Source of the DNA: Leuctra nigra
Lineage: Eukaryota > Arthropoda > Insecta > Plecoptera > Leuctridae
NCBI GenBank assembly: GCA_934045905.1
Contig: OW203768.1
Location: 25,883,060-25,947,059 of the forward strand
DNA: 64,000 bases
Reading direction: 5' to 3'
Shown here piece after piece: positions 43,666 to 54,200 of this stretch. Position 1 is the first letter of the stretch. Every line of letters starts with the position of its first letter. The position numbers and the translations under genes are program-made. The notes under the pieces are model-generated. The model worked only from the letters and a program-made list of their open reading frames with translations, made no database searches and was not told where the DNA came from.

Positions 43666-45239
43666 TGATTTTGAATGTGCTCAACCATCGAGTGCCCTAA
43701 CTTCATCCCACCTTTGTAATTCAAATGCACTCCGTCTTTAGCTGAGTCATGCTTTGACAATTTTGTGTTTGGGTCGAAATATAACAAATGCCTTTCGTTA
43801 CATAACCATTCTATCGACTCATTTAGCTTATTTACTACCCCATCGTATACGTCACCTCTGTACACAATTCCATTTAACGACCATTTAGCATTTGGATATT
43901 TCTTTTGCCCCTTATTTATCAAATCATTTAATTCTACCATCAGATGTGAGTTGCTTTTAAATTTAATGTTATTTGTACCAACATGAATGATGATAAGGTC
44001 CGGTTCACTTTCGTCGTCTCTGCGTTGTATCACTGAAGAAAGTTCATTCACTCGAATCCCCGGGTAAACGCCGACTTCGCATCCGTGTCTCTTGCAAAGG
44101 TCGCCTGCAACTCTGATCATCGAATCGCCCAATATTAACACTTTCTTTGTCACCTTTGGGTAGTGCTCGCTTTGCTCTTCATTTTCTCGCAATATCCTCT
44201 TATATTTTTCTTCGATATTCTGGGTTCCTCTCCTCTTCTTTTCCATTTCAGCGTGTTGTTGTCTCGTCAGAGTAAATATTTCTATTTCTATATCAACATC
44301 TGCAAAAACTTGTTCGATAATTGGTTTGACATTGACCCAATGTAAACGATCTTTTCCACACCCCAATTTAGGCATCGCGAGCCTTTTAATGTTGTGTTCT
44401 TCACACAGGTCACGGAGCTCAGTGAGGGCGCTAGTCAGAGTATTCAAAGTAGGCTTCTGGAAATGCTCCTCCTTAGTGATTAAGTAGAAAATTTTCCTTC
44501 CCTCCTCTTCAATCCATGCAACCTGCCCCACTTCCTTCTCTTGCTGTTTCAATTCTTCCACGCGACCAAATCTAGTTTTAAAGTCAACTGCTATGCCCTG
44601 GTCCATAGTGTAAGATTTCGAGACGCAATGGGCCAGGGAAGCTGTATTCGTAGGGGAAAACAGATCATTTCTTACCTCAGTAATCCTGGTATTTAATTTG
44701 CTGTCGATGTCAATGTCTGGCTTTGCTTTGCTAGGCACCGGTTTTGTTTTGTTTACGTTCTTCTGCCCAGGTGATTGAAATGATTTTGCCATGGACGGCC
44801 CTGTCGACTGTAGCACTGTCTCACGGTTGAAAATTAAGTTACTTACGTTTGGCCATGTAACCTCAGAATTATCAGCTTCACGCTTCCCCAGTTTTTCTAG
44901 ATCTCTTATCTTCACTTCCATATTCCTATTCTTTTCTTCCGTAAGATGTAATACCTTCTTCATTTCAGCAACAAGTTCCCGCGTGGTTTTCACTTCACGT
45001 TCGCTAGCATTAGCAAGGCGTTTCCACACGTCACATTGTTTACAATCGGTCACCGCAGCACTGTTTTCGCTTTTGCGAAGAGCCTCAGTAATAATTGAAG
45101 CTTTTAAACGTTCCACTAGCACCGCCTTCACTCCACGAACCGGTTCACCACGTTTTTCAAGTTCGATCTTTAGGTCATTTATGCTTAAAACACTTATTTC
45201 TCGGGACCCATCGCCAGCGCACTGGTCACCGTCCGCCAT
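43647..45239 (-). CDS. LINE ORF1, SAP + TARG1-like macrodomain + SGNH esterase
   Basis: 530 residues from the ATG at 45239; the frame is open further upstream, but those codons are Harbinger sequence. Residues 16-50 form a SAP-type DNA-binding helix pair (LSINDLKIELEKRG...LVERLK). Residues about 70-120 form a coiled coil. Residues 201-323 form a macrodomain very like OARD1/TARG1, opening SLAHCVSKSY and containing FYLITKEEHFQKPT and MPKLGCGKDRLHW. Lys256 and Asp297 sit where TARG1 has its catalytic Lys and Asp. Residues 365-525 form an SGNH hydrolase: LGDSMIR (Ser373), HVGTNN and DGVHLN (Asp502, His505). The esterase is known in some LINE ORF1s; the macrodomain is the surprise. Predicted activities: ADP-ribosyl-Asp/Glu hydrolysis and esterase. 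Confidence 0.88.
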   Translation of the reverse strand: MADGDQCAGDGSREISVLSINDLKIELEKRGEPVRGVKAVLVERLKASIITEALRKSENSAAVTDCKQCDVWKRLANASEREVKTTRELVAEMKKVLHLTEEKNRNMEVKIRDLEKLGKREADNSEVTWPNVSNLIFNRETVLQSTGPSMAKSFQSPGQKNVNKTKPVPSKAKPDIDIDSKLNTRITEVRNDLFSPTNTASLAHCVSKSYTMDQGIAVDFKTRFGRVEELKQQEKEVGQVAWIEEEGRKIFYLITKEEHFQKPTLNTLTSALTELRDLCEEHNIKRLAMPKLGCGKDRLHWVNVKPIIEQVFADVDIEIEIFTLTRQQHAEMEKKRRGTQNIEEKYKRILRENEEQSEHYPKVTKKVLILGDSMIRVAGDLCKRHGCEVGVYPGIRVNELSSVIQRRDDESEPDLIIIHVGTNNIKFKSNSHLMVELNDLINKGQKKYPNAKWSLNGIVYRGDVYDGVVNKLNESIEWLCNERHLLYFDPNTKLSKHDSAKDGVHLNYKGGMKLGHSMVEHIQNQCNSEN

Positions 45240-45255
45240 CTTGGATGCCTCGATG

Positions 45256-45945
45256 CCACGCATGACCAGCATGTCTGGAATGAATGCGCTCTGAAGCAAC
45301 GGCTTGATGCTGGAGTTGTGCCATCAGGCTGGCTGCTCGGTAAGATTTAATAATCATTTCAAATTAGGGCTGGATCGAATTTGGATTTTAAATCTAAATT
45401 TAATGATTCAAATTCAAATTGTTCAAATTTAAAAAAGAAAACACATTTGTTGGTACGTCCGATCAATTTGAAATTTGACAGGTCAAGACCAACATTGACT
45501 CATATTTTACAAAGTATCAGCAAAATCCTCCAATTTGTCAAAATTAAGAAAATATTCCGATTGGTTGAAAATGTTGTGTGTGGCCCCGATCAAGAGATCT
45601 TTAGCTTGTCAGCTCGCTGGCCAGGGTCCACGCATGACCAGCATGTCTGGAATGAATGCGCTCTGAAGCAACGGCTTGATGCTGGAGTTGTGCCATCAGG
45701 CTGGCTGCTCGGTAAGATTTAATAATCATTTCAAATTAGGGCTGGATCGAATTTGGATTTTAAATCTAAATTTAATGATTCAAATTCAAATTGTTCAAAT
45801 TTAAAAAAGAAAACACATTTGTTGGTACGTCCGATCAATTTGAAATTTGTCAGGTCAAGACCAACATTGACTCATATTTTACAAAGTATCAGCAAAATCC
45901 TCCAATTTGTCAAAATTAAGAAAATATTCCGATTGGTTGAAAATT
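45256..45945. repeat. 372-bp direct duplication beside the LINE
   Basis: CCACGCATGACC...TTGGTTGAAAAT occurs at 45256-45572 and again at 45628-45944, offset 372 bp. The segment spans the end of a transposase exon and part of its intron. The 55 bp between the copies (GTTGTGTGTGG...CAGGGT) continue the sequence broken at 40300. So a 372-bp tract is duplicated, with the first 55 bp of the left copy missing where the LINE is. Confidence 0.85.
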
Positions 45946-46865
45946 GAAATGCTCCGATTAAGTACAAATTTGGCATGGTGATTAAGACCAACTCTCATAT
46001 TTTATACATTCTCAACCCAATCAGTCGAGTTTTTACATACTCATTGCTATTCAACGCTCATTCAACGCTCATTGCTCATCAACGCGTTAAGGTACGTTTA
46101 CAGCTCGACGTTTGACGCTCAGCGCTAGCGCTGAAAGATAAACATGGTTTATATTTGACCTTGAACGCCAGCGCTCGGCGTTGGCCAATCAGGAGGCTCA
46201 ACGTAGAGCGCCGAATGTCGAACGAACGCCGAGCTGTAAACGTACCTTTACACTGGGTGTTTTCTTAGTTATTAACTAGATACCTAATTAAGTTTTAATG
46301 ATCTAATCGAATTTACAAAATGTTCCAGGGGATGGCGGGTATGCCATAGATGAACACCTCCTAACTCCAATCCGTAATCCTAACACACCCGGGGAGATTA
46401 ATTACAATCGAAGCCATAAACATACTCGGTGTTTAGTGGAACGTTGTTTTGGGGTGTTAAAGAGCCGGTTTCGATGCCTGGATGTAAGTGGAGGATCTCT
46501 CCAATACAGTCCTGTGAGGTGTGCATACATCATTGCTGCCTGTTGTGTTTTACACAATTGGTGTGTACGACGAAGAATTCCACTAATTGAACAATATCAA
46601 CCTGTTCTCCGCAATAATGGAAACTATGTTAATGCACAAGCTCAAAACCGGAACGCCTTTCAGTTAAGGAACGATTTGATCACACACTGTTTCTAAGTTA
46701 AGAATTGTTTAACTCAATATGTAGGTAATTTAAAATAAATTAAATTTTTGTGCTATTTTATCTTTTATTTTTAGAATTTTACTATAAATTACATACTAAA
46801 TAACTATAAGTTATTATTTAGTTTAAGAATGGTATAGTCCTATGTGTACTTAGTATATTACATTA

Positions 46866-48201
46866 TTATTTATTTAGTATAATTTGCATAAACTGCTCAA
46901 AACTATTGATACCCCTTTCCATCAAGTCGCCGATACGTTCTACGGCGCTTATCAGCCGTTTATTTTGTTGCACCAGGTTGTCCACATTCGATGATGGCCT
47001 GTAACAAATATAGTAGGTATGCTGAACAGTACGTATGTAATTTGCTGTGTAGCCTGTATGTAATGATTTGGGATATTTCATAAAGTAGGTAGGTATTATC
47101 AACAGTTCGATTCATGTATAAATATAATACCTAGGTACCAAATTTAAATTATGATTGAAGAGAGAATAATTAAATAGGGAATATTTTCCCCATCATAATA
47201 CACTTTTCATTTCCAATTTTATTTAAAAATTCACAAAGATTAGAATCAATTCATGAGATGTCATTCATGGCATTCATGGTCTATAGACATAAATTAATTA
47301 GACTAGTTGCTTTAATGAAGATATCATAACTCTTGAGGCATGCCTCTCTCATCACAATAAATGTGTCAATTGGTATGAAATATGTGTGAAGTGAGCCAAA
47401 AGTGTGCTCAAGTCAATTCAATAACTCATAATGGGCACCTGACTTACCCTAGCATCCTTGTTTGGGTGTATCGTGATTCTGTTTCAACGACTTGGGGACT
47501 CATGGAGAATTCCAATGGAAGAATCAGCACTTCTTCGGCTTCCGCATTTTGGGTCTCTGCGATTCCGTACTCGATTCGGTCAACTGTGAGGGTTGATATC
47601 AATAAAATTAGGATTTTAAATGAGAATGATGTTATGAATTTTATTAATGATGTCTTACTAAAAATCGGTTGCCCCTCCTCCTCTCCGCCGACTTCAACCC
47701 CTCTGTCGATGCCTTGGAGGCCTGTCTCACCAATGAAGGACACCATTCTCTCATTGAGCTCACTGGGCCGTTGCGGAGGGGGACCGCCACGTCCCGTGCG
47801 GCTTACTTCTTTTCGGTATTTTGAAACTGTAAGAGTAAATGTTTACAATTATATTAATCTTAAACCGGATTATGATTTGAAATATCTCAAATCGAATTTC
47901 AGCTGTACTCACCATCCTTTTTAGCTGCTGACTTATATCCCTTGAATTTTATTTTTATTTCATCAACAGAGCGGTTGTATGTTGAGCAGGCGTTCACTTC
48001 TTTTACAACTTCTTGCCACGCATGTTTCTTCTTCAGGTGGGTAATGAACGGAGAGAATTTTCCTTCTATTACAGCTTTCCTCTTCGTCGCGCCATCCACC
48101 AACGCTTTCAATTCATCGTCAGAAAAGTTCGGTCTCCGCGACCTCTTTGCTGATTGCTCCACCTCACCGGCATCCGTCGGACTCATGTTCAATTCGTCCA
48201 T
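46866..48201 (-). CDS. Harbinger Myb/SANT-like DNA-binding protein, four exons
   Basis: Exons 48201-47913, 47826-47659, 47583-47448 and 46998-46866. All junctions have GT/AG and keep phase, giving 241 residues. The N-terminus (RPNFSDDELKALVDGATKR ... WQEVVKEVNA, VDEIKIKFKGYKSAAKK) is a trihelix Myb/SANT-like domain. A KYRKEVSRTGRGGPPPQRPS linker and an acidic middle follow, then a C-terminal helix (VERIGDLMERGINSFEQFMQ). In Harbinger elements this protein is needed for transposase import and end recognition. It is convergent with the transposase gene. Appears intact. Confidence 0.82.
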
Positions 48202-48985
48202 TCTTGCTTTTGAGAACTATGAAGGGCTAGTAAATAAAATAAGAAATAAGGAAATAGGTACAAAAGTCTAACAAAAAGTAAATTTGTAATAAAATGTTGG
48301 AATATTGTTTTCAATTTTGTATTGACTTTGAAATATAAGTGTATAGAGAGAGAGGTGGATACATAATTGCACTAATTGTTTAGGTAGGAATTTGGGTTGG
48401 CAGAACTACCTACCTAATAAGCTACCTATCTAGAAGCTTACTTTTGCATATTAATTTATTAATGCATTAATTAAATATGTTGTGATTAATGTAACTATCA
48501 ATGGTAAAATTATATTTGATTATCAATAACCTAGATAAAACTTCGAATAATTATATAATAATAGGTAATAATCTTCCTGGAAGGCACTTACCTCCTCTGT
48601 TCAATAAAATTCCACAACACACACTGCAAAGTTCCAAAAAAAATTCAAACTTTTGAAAATATCGCCGCCTTCTAAAATCTAGATTTCTCGAATCTTATTG
48701 GTTGATCCCCAATCACCAATGACGTAATTTCATGACGTCACCAATTCTAGAACAATCCTGTGACAAACCTGTTACCGTGATAAAACTTTCTTATAATTTT
48801 TTGTGAATAGGGAATATTATAAAGTTGGTCATAAAGTTATGTCAGTATATCATGGTAATAACTTAGCTATTACGGCATAAGAGCTACTTCCGGCATAAAG
48901 TTATACTTCTTTGTGAATCTGGCTCCAGAGGAATATTTAAATATGTAAGTAATCTTATAAAATATTTTGATCTCATAATACTTAA

Positions 48986-50107
48986 TACCACAAACTCTAT
49001 AAATATGGCATCAGGGGTATCTCACTAGAACTAATTCGAAACTATCTCTCAAATAGGCAGCAGTATGTCCAAATTAATGAAGTTCTCAGCTCACCTAGGA
49101 TAATAGAGTACGGTGTTCCGCAAGGGACAGTGCTAGGTCCTCTGCTCTTCCTCTTGTATATAAATGATTTATGTAACTTAGATATAGAAGGAAAAATCAC
49201 CACTTTTGCAGATGACACAGTCCTCTTTTTTTCGTCACCATCTTGGAATGAGACCTATAAGAAAGCTGAAATCGGATCTAAAAGAGTAAAACAATGGCTT
49301 GATATTAACACACTCACCTTGAACTTGGATAAATCTCTGTACATTACCTTCTCGCCTCGACAAAACACTCAACCCACAGATATTGCCTTAAAGATTCATA
49401 ACAACGGTTGCAGCATGTCCGATCTCAACTGCCAGTGTCATATCCTAAAGAAAGAACGTGAGGTGAAGTACCTTGGACTGAAGATCGACCAGCATCTAAA
49501 ATGGGATAGTCATATTAACTTGCTTGTGAAGAAGCTACGGTATTCACTGCATAACTTTTATATATTAAGAGATATCCTTCCTTTCCGTACACTAAGAAAT
49601 GTCTACCATGCGATATCGCAGTCAGTGATACAATACGGAATTGCTGGATGGGGAGGTGCTTATAACACCCACCTACGCCCACTTGAAATACTTCAAAATA
49701 TCACCCTAAAAGTTATACGAAATAAGACGTATCGATACCCTACTGCACTTATATACGAAGAGAGTAACACTTTGCCAATCTGTAAACTATATTTCAAGTC
49801 AATCGTTACTCATGTACACAAACAAATAAATAAAAATAAATTAATTACACATTCTGACAAGATCAACGCTCTCCTTGGTCAACGCATTACGAGAGGTAAT
49901 ACAAACAAGCTTATCAGAGTTCCAAAGATGAAGAAAACGCTAAGTCAGAGGCACGCTTGTTATCTTGGTCCAAAACTTTTCAACCTCCTTCCATTAGAAA
50001 TAAGAGAACTAAAACAAAAGAAATCGTTTAAAACATGCTTAAAATTTTGGCTAAGGAAATGTTCGAAGGTTATAATAAAAGATACAATGAACCACAAACT
50101 ATCGTGA
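48986..50107 (+). pseudogene. 5'-truncated CR1/L2-like LINE, RT C-terminal half
   Basis: Begins in the middle of the RT (KYGIRGISLELIRNYLSNRQ) and is open to 50107. It includes YGVPQGTVLGPLLFLLYIND, the catalytic TFADDTVLFF box, CHILKKEREVKYLGLKIDQH and the C-terminal domain. It matches the lineage of the 2.7-7.3 kb LINE but is clearly diverged from it. No ORF1 or endonuclease is present, the usual result of incomplete reverse transcription. The Harbinger right end lies 60 bp upstream. Confidence 0.88.
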
Positions 50108-50677
50108 TGGATGCACCGTTGAACTTTCAGTCACACTACACAATTAATTTAAATCCATTGTTATCTGATATCATTATAATGTTTTGTAATTCTTTTTTGT
50201 AGATGTATTATGTGTAATGTAGTAAGGGCAGGTGCTACCTGTAGATCAGAGTGTCTGGGTTATTTTATGTTATATTATTTCATCTAATTTATTTCTATGT
50301 TAAACGTTATACTTAAAGGAGACCTTACATCTTGGTAAAAACCCACTTTTTGTGTTCTACTATATCAAAAACATTTACAAAAAAAAATAAAAAAATATTC
50401 AACCATAGATGACGGATTTATACGTGGTTCAATTATGCGATATTTGAATTGCCGCGCAAACTGAATGACGTAGAAACTGGTATAGAAACAAAACACCCCT
50501 AGTCCTCAGGACTCACTTCTTCCCCCTCTGGCCAGCTGACCGCCCGCCCGCCCGCCGGCCAGTTGCTATTGTTGGCGCGCGCCTTCCAGTCTGCCTGTCA
50601 CATTTACCCGCGTCAGTGTAAACAGTGATTTTTATTTGATTTGTTTTGTGTGTTTTGTTTTGTTAAATTATTGTAAA

Positions 50678-51223
50678 ATGTCAGAAATAAGACCTTACTT
50701 GTTCGAACCTAAGCTGTCTGTTCAACAGCAGCAGACAATTGAAGACAAACGTGTTGCAAATAGGAAAAGAGCTGATGAACTAGAGGGTAGAGTTGGAAAC
50801 ACTCTTTGGTGTAAATGTGGATTATGCTGTGCTATGACGTCTGCCACAGAATCTATTTGTTGTCATCATTCACAGACCATGCAAAATCTGATACAAGATG
50901 ACTGCATTACTCAACACACTTCATTCGCAAGTGTTGCGCACAACATAGATATTTTAATTATGGCTAAACACAAATTCATTGCTGAAACAAAGTGTAAAGA
51001 AACAAAACTAAAATTTCAATCAGGCTCAAACAGAGTATGGAGGCACATTGCATACAAGCAATTTGTTTGTTGGATAAACGCTTGGGAATCTCTTGGAAAA
51101 AATAGACGCATTGTTATCCCAGCGTGTGTGATCAATTCCATCAGAGACGAGTTCCCCGAGGAAGACGGAGTCTACGTTGGATTCAAAGCTGCTGAGGGTG
51201 AAGAACCCGATTACTTCGACTAG
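50678..51223 (+). CDS. P2X7 cytoplasmic (ballast)-like zinc-domain protein
   Basis: 181 residues from the MSEIRPYLF start; an in-frame ATG 14 codons upstream adds a hydrophobic stretch that I judge to be leader. The motifs WCKCGLCCAM, ESICCHHS, CITQHTSFASVAHN, RHIAYKQFVCWIN and RRIVIPACVINSIRDEFPE match the C-terminal zinc-binding domain of the P2X7 receptor. There is no channel part. Such stand-alone domains are common in invertebrate genomes. Here the gene lies inside the TTAA-bounded element, so it may be an accessory protein of the transposon. Its function is unknown. A GC-rich CpG-containing region and TCAGTG (about 50613) upstream look like a promoter. Confidence 0.8.
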   Translation: MSEIRPYLFEPKLSVQQQQTIEDKRVANRKRADELEGRVGNTLWCKCGLCCAMTSATESICCHHSQTMQNLIQDDCITQHTSFASVAHNIDILIMAKHKFIAETKCKETKLKFQSGSNRVWRHIAYKQFVCWINAWESLGKNRRIVIPACVINSIRDEFPEEDGVYVGFKAAEGEEPDYFD

Positions 51224-51299
51224 GTAAAGTTTTATTGCACTAACTGTGAATTAGGACAATGCATGCAGGTCGTCACTCACGGGGTTCAGCGATCCAAAG

Positions 51300-54200
51300 T
51301 CACATCTTTTCAAACCGGGCGTATCGTGGTCGCTGCTCGACTTCCTCCATGGAAGGTCTAGGTAGAGGTGCGATGTTATCAGGAATGATGATTGTGTTGT
51401 CTGTGTTCGGTGGATCGTATGTTTCAATTGACATTATCTTGTCGATTAGTTCATCACGCCACAATGTTGACTTCGTGGCATATTTCTTCTTGCAAATCCA
51501 GTCCTTTTGCGATTTTGAATACACTAGCGATTTTCCTACACACTCTCGACTGACGTTTGCATTGTGGTCCAGAATCGCGAGAATTCCACGCGTCACCATT
51601 CCGTCATAGGAGAAGTGCAGTCTCTTCGGCAGATACTTCAATCTCTCGTTGTGATAAGACTCGAGTGCACCTATGGGGCAACATGGCAACATGTAATTTC
51701 AGATCAAGTTTAACCTTCTGGGGCTGTTTATGAATGTATGCAGGGATTGTATGAATGAATTGTATGAGTATACTCATGAAACAACGAAAGATCCCAAAAA
51801 CTACCTGTCTAGCCGTCATAAACCATTTTACTGCCAGTAGGTAGGTACCCAGAAAAAAACACTCCGTGTAAAAAAGGCAGCCAAGTCTCTTTACTTTAAA
51901 AAAATTCAACACCGAAAAGGAGTGATATCAAAAAAGGAGCCAAGTCAATGACATTTCCAAATATTTAATCGTATCTTTGAAATAAAAGTATAAACACCGA
52001 GAAATACTTTACAAAAGGACTTGGCGCATCGTTTTTTTAAAGACATCATTCTATCCTAAAAGTGGAAAGAAATTTACAAGTAGGTACATTTTCCTCTTTC
52101 TATTAGAGCCAGAATCTATGAATCAAGCTACTTTTAGTAATGACTATTTTATAGTTTTGTCAATGGCGATAGAAGCATGATTTTATGCTGTAATATATAA
52201 GTAATATAAGGGTGAAAGAATTACATAACAATTGGAAGTGGTGAGAATGTAGGTTTCTTTGGAAAACTTCCATGGAGTCAGGAGTCAGGATCCTCATCAG
52301 TGTGTTGTGTCTAATGTCCGCCCGTCCGATCGGGTAGCTCAGTTGGTAGAGCTCTCGCCCGGCAAGTGAGAGGTCCCAAGTTCGTGCCCCGGTTCGGTCG
52401 GATATTTTTCACAACACACATCCCTTCATATCAATTGGAAGTGGGCTCATACATATTCTTGCAGTACTGTTAATATGGCGATATTAGACTGGTATCTTTT
52501 CATAATTTGATCTTGACTGAAGGAAATCATGAAACGTTGTCAAATAATTACTAACTAATGGAACACAATTATATATTTTTGAAGTGTCAAGTGTATAAAG
52601 TTAAATTTTTTAATAGAAATTCAATATGACTGTCTTCTTTGTGAAATGTATTTTTATAAAATGTGTATTAATAGAAATTGTTACATGATGTGAAGGTATA
52701 ACGCATGATGAGACTTAATTATATTCACCACGAAACAATATTACGAAGATAACTATTGTGTATATTTATAGAAAGCATAGACAACAAGTTTCATAGCGTA
52801 TATATTCATATAGAAAATATTTTACAGAAGGTATGTATAATATGTACCTAATTGAAAGATGTTTCCCTATTATTCTAAACATTCAAAATGACGGTTGTAT
52901 ATAAATGGCACATGCTTATGAATAGAAAAATGTCTTTAAAAAAACGATGCGCCAAGTCCTTTTGTAAAGTATTTCTCGGTGTTTATACTTTTATTTCAAA
53001 GATACGATTAAATATTTGGAAATGTCATTGACTTGGCTCCTTTTTTGATATCACTCCTTTTCGGTGTTGAATTTTTTTAAAGTAAAGAGACTTGGCTGCC
53101 TTTTTTACACGGAGTGTTTTTTTCTGGGATATCACTTCTTTTGTTAGTTTATTCATACAGCTTGTAGCACAGCTTGTGTCCGTGCAAGAACTTATTTCTT
53201 TAAAAAAATACGCCTATGCCGATTTGGATACTTAGAAAAGTTGCGTTTGGTATATAAGATTAAAATAATTATCCAAGAAGAATAGCTTTAAGTTTCGTTA
53301 CAATCGGTCCAGCCGTTTTCGATATATGACGTCACTTCCGGTTTTAGCAATGGCGGCCGAAAATAATGTCGTCTTGAATTCATAATTATTACTCCTACAC
53401 ATTTCCAAAATTTGGTTGCAATCGGTACAGCCGTTTTTGATATATGACGTCACTTCCGGTTTTAACAATGGCGGCCGAAAATAATGTCGTCTTGAATTCA
53501 TAATTATTAGTACAACACATTTCCAAAATTTGGTTGCAATCGGTACAGCCATTTTCGATATATGACGTCACTTCCGGTTTTAACAATGGCGGCCGAAAAT
53601 AATGTCGTCTTGAATTCATAATTATTAGTACAACACATTTCCAAAATTTGATTGCAATCGGTACAGCCATTTTCGATATTTGACGTCACTTCCGGTTTTA
53701 ACAATGGCGGCCGAAAATAATGTCGTCTTGAATTCATAATTATTAGTCCAACACATTTCCAAACTTAGGTTGCAATCGGTACAACCGTTTACGATATATG
53801 ACGTCACTTCCGGTTTTAAAAATGGCCGCCGAGAACACTGCAACCTTGAATTTATAATTATTTACAAAGTACGTTTACTTATATCTGTTTTAAAGTATAA
53901 AGTGGTGAATTTAGCGTCATTTAGCATATTTATGACGTCATTTCCGGTATAGGTCATAAAATGTGTGACGTCATTTCCGGTTTCGATATTTGAATCATCA
54001 AATATTACTGATTACATAAAGTTGACCGTCTAAATCGTTTAGCGCTGGTTTTGTTCTAATCTGTTTAGCCGTTTTTGAGACATGATGTCACTTCCGGTTT
54101 CAAAATGGCGGCTTCCGGTTGGTTTTATAACAAGTCAAATGAAATATCAAAAGTACAAACGTTACATAAATATCAAGACAATCGGATCAACAGTTGTTGC

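Larger units (their letters stand above)
40301..45255 (-). mobile_element. LINE with a SAP-macrodomain-esterase ORF1, inserted in the Harbinger transposase
   Basis: A minus-strand non-LTR element: ORF1 at 45239-43647, ORF2 at about 43665-40627, then a tail of AAATAAAAT-type repeats ending at 40301. It has no obvious lesion in either ORF. It lies in exon 2 of the Harbinger transposase and is followed by a 372-bp direct duplication of Harbinger sequence instead of a short target duplication. The endonuclease-RT organisation and esterase-bearing ORF1 suggest the CR1/L2/Daphne part of the LINE tree. Confidence 0.85.
39123..46696 (+). pseudogene. HARBI1-like transposase, split by a LINE
   Basis: Exon 1 runs to 39534 (G|GTGGGA donor). 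Exon 2 starts at 40169 and is cut by the LINE at 40300. The interrupted part resumes at 45573 and ends at 45711 (donor GTAAGA). Exon 3 is 46329-46696. The joins keep phase. The start is ATG 39123 (MDDDD...) or 39099; the 12-Asp run is a GAT microsatellite. The DDE triad is visible: Asp in GLIDGTLIDIKG, Asp in GSTHDQHVW, and Glu in VERCFGVLKSRFRCL. HARBI1-family nucleases cut and paste elements with 3-bp target duplications, matching the CAG here. Confidence 0.88.
38243..48925 (+). mobile_element. PIF-Harbinger DNA transposon, two-gene, with a nested LINE
   Basis: The ends are inverted repeats starting GAGCCAGATTCACAAA (left) and ending TTTGTGAATCTGGCTC (right), flanked by a 3-bp duplication CAG (38240-38242 and 48926-48928). 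Sub-terminal sequence also matches in inverted orientation (TAACTTTATGCCGG). It encodes a HARBI1-like transposase on plus and a Myb-like protein on minus, the two genes expected of an autonomous element. Without the 4.96-kb LINE it would be about 5.7 kb. The transposase gene is interrupted, so this copy cannot make its own enzyme, but its ends may still be usable. Confidence 0.9.

Noticed and set aside
38243..48925. Flanking dinucleotide or TWA target duplication for the Harbinger element
   Set aside because: Only CAG on both sides fits with symmetric inverted repeats; other placements break the repeat.
52328..52399. Functional tRNA-Ala gene
   Set aside because: C at position 33, two T-stem mismatches and three acceptor wobbles; better read as a tRNA-derived SINE head.
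53298..53843. Series of 72-91-codon minus-strand ORFs in the 118-bp array
   Set aside because: The near-identical peptides come from the tandem repeat itself and show no protein family.
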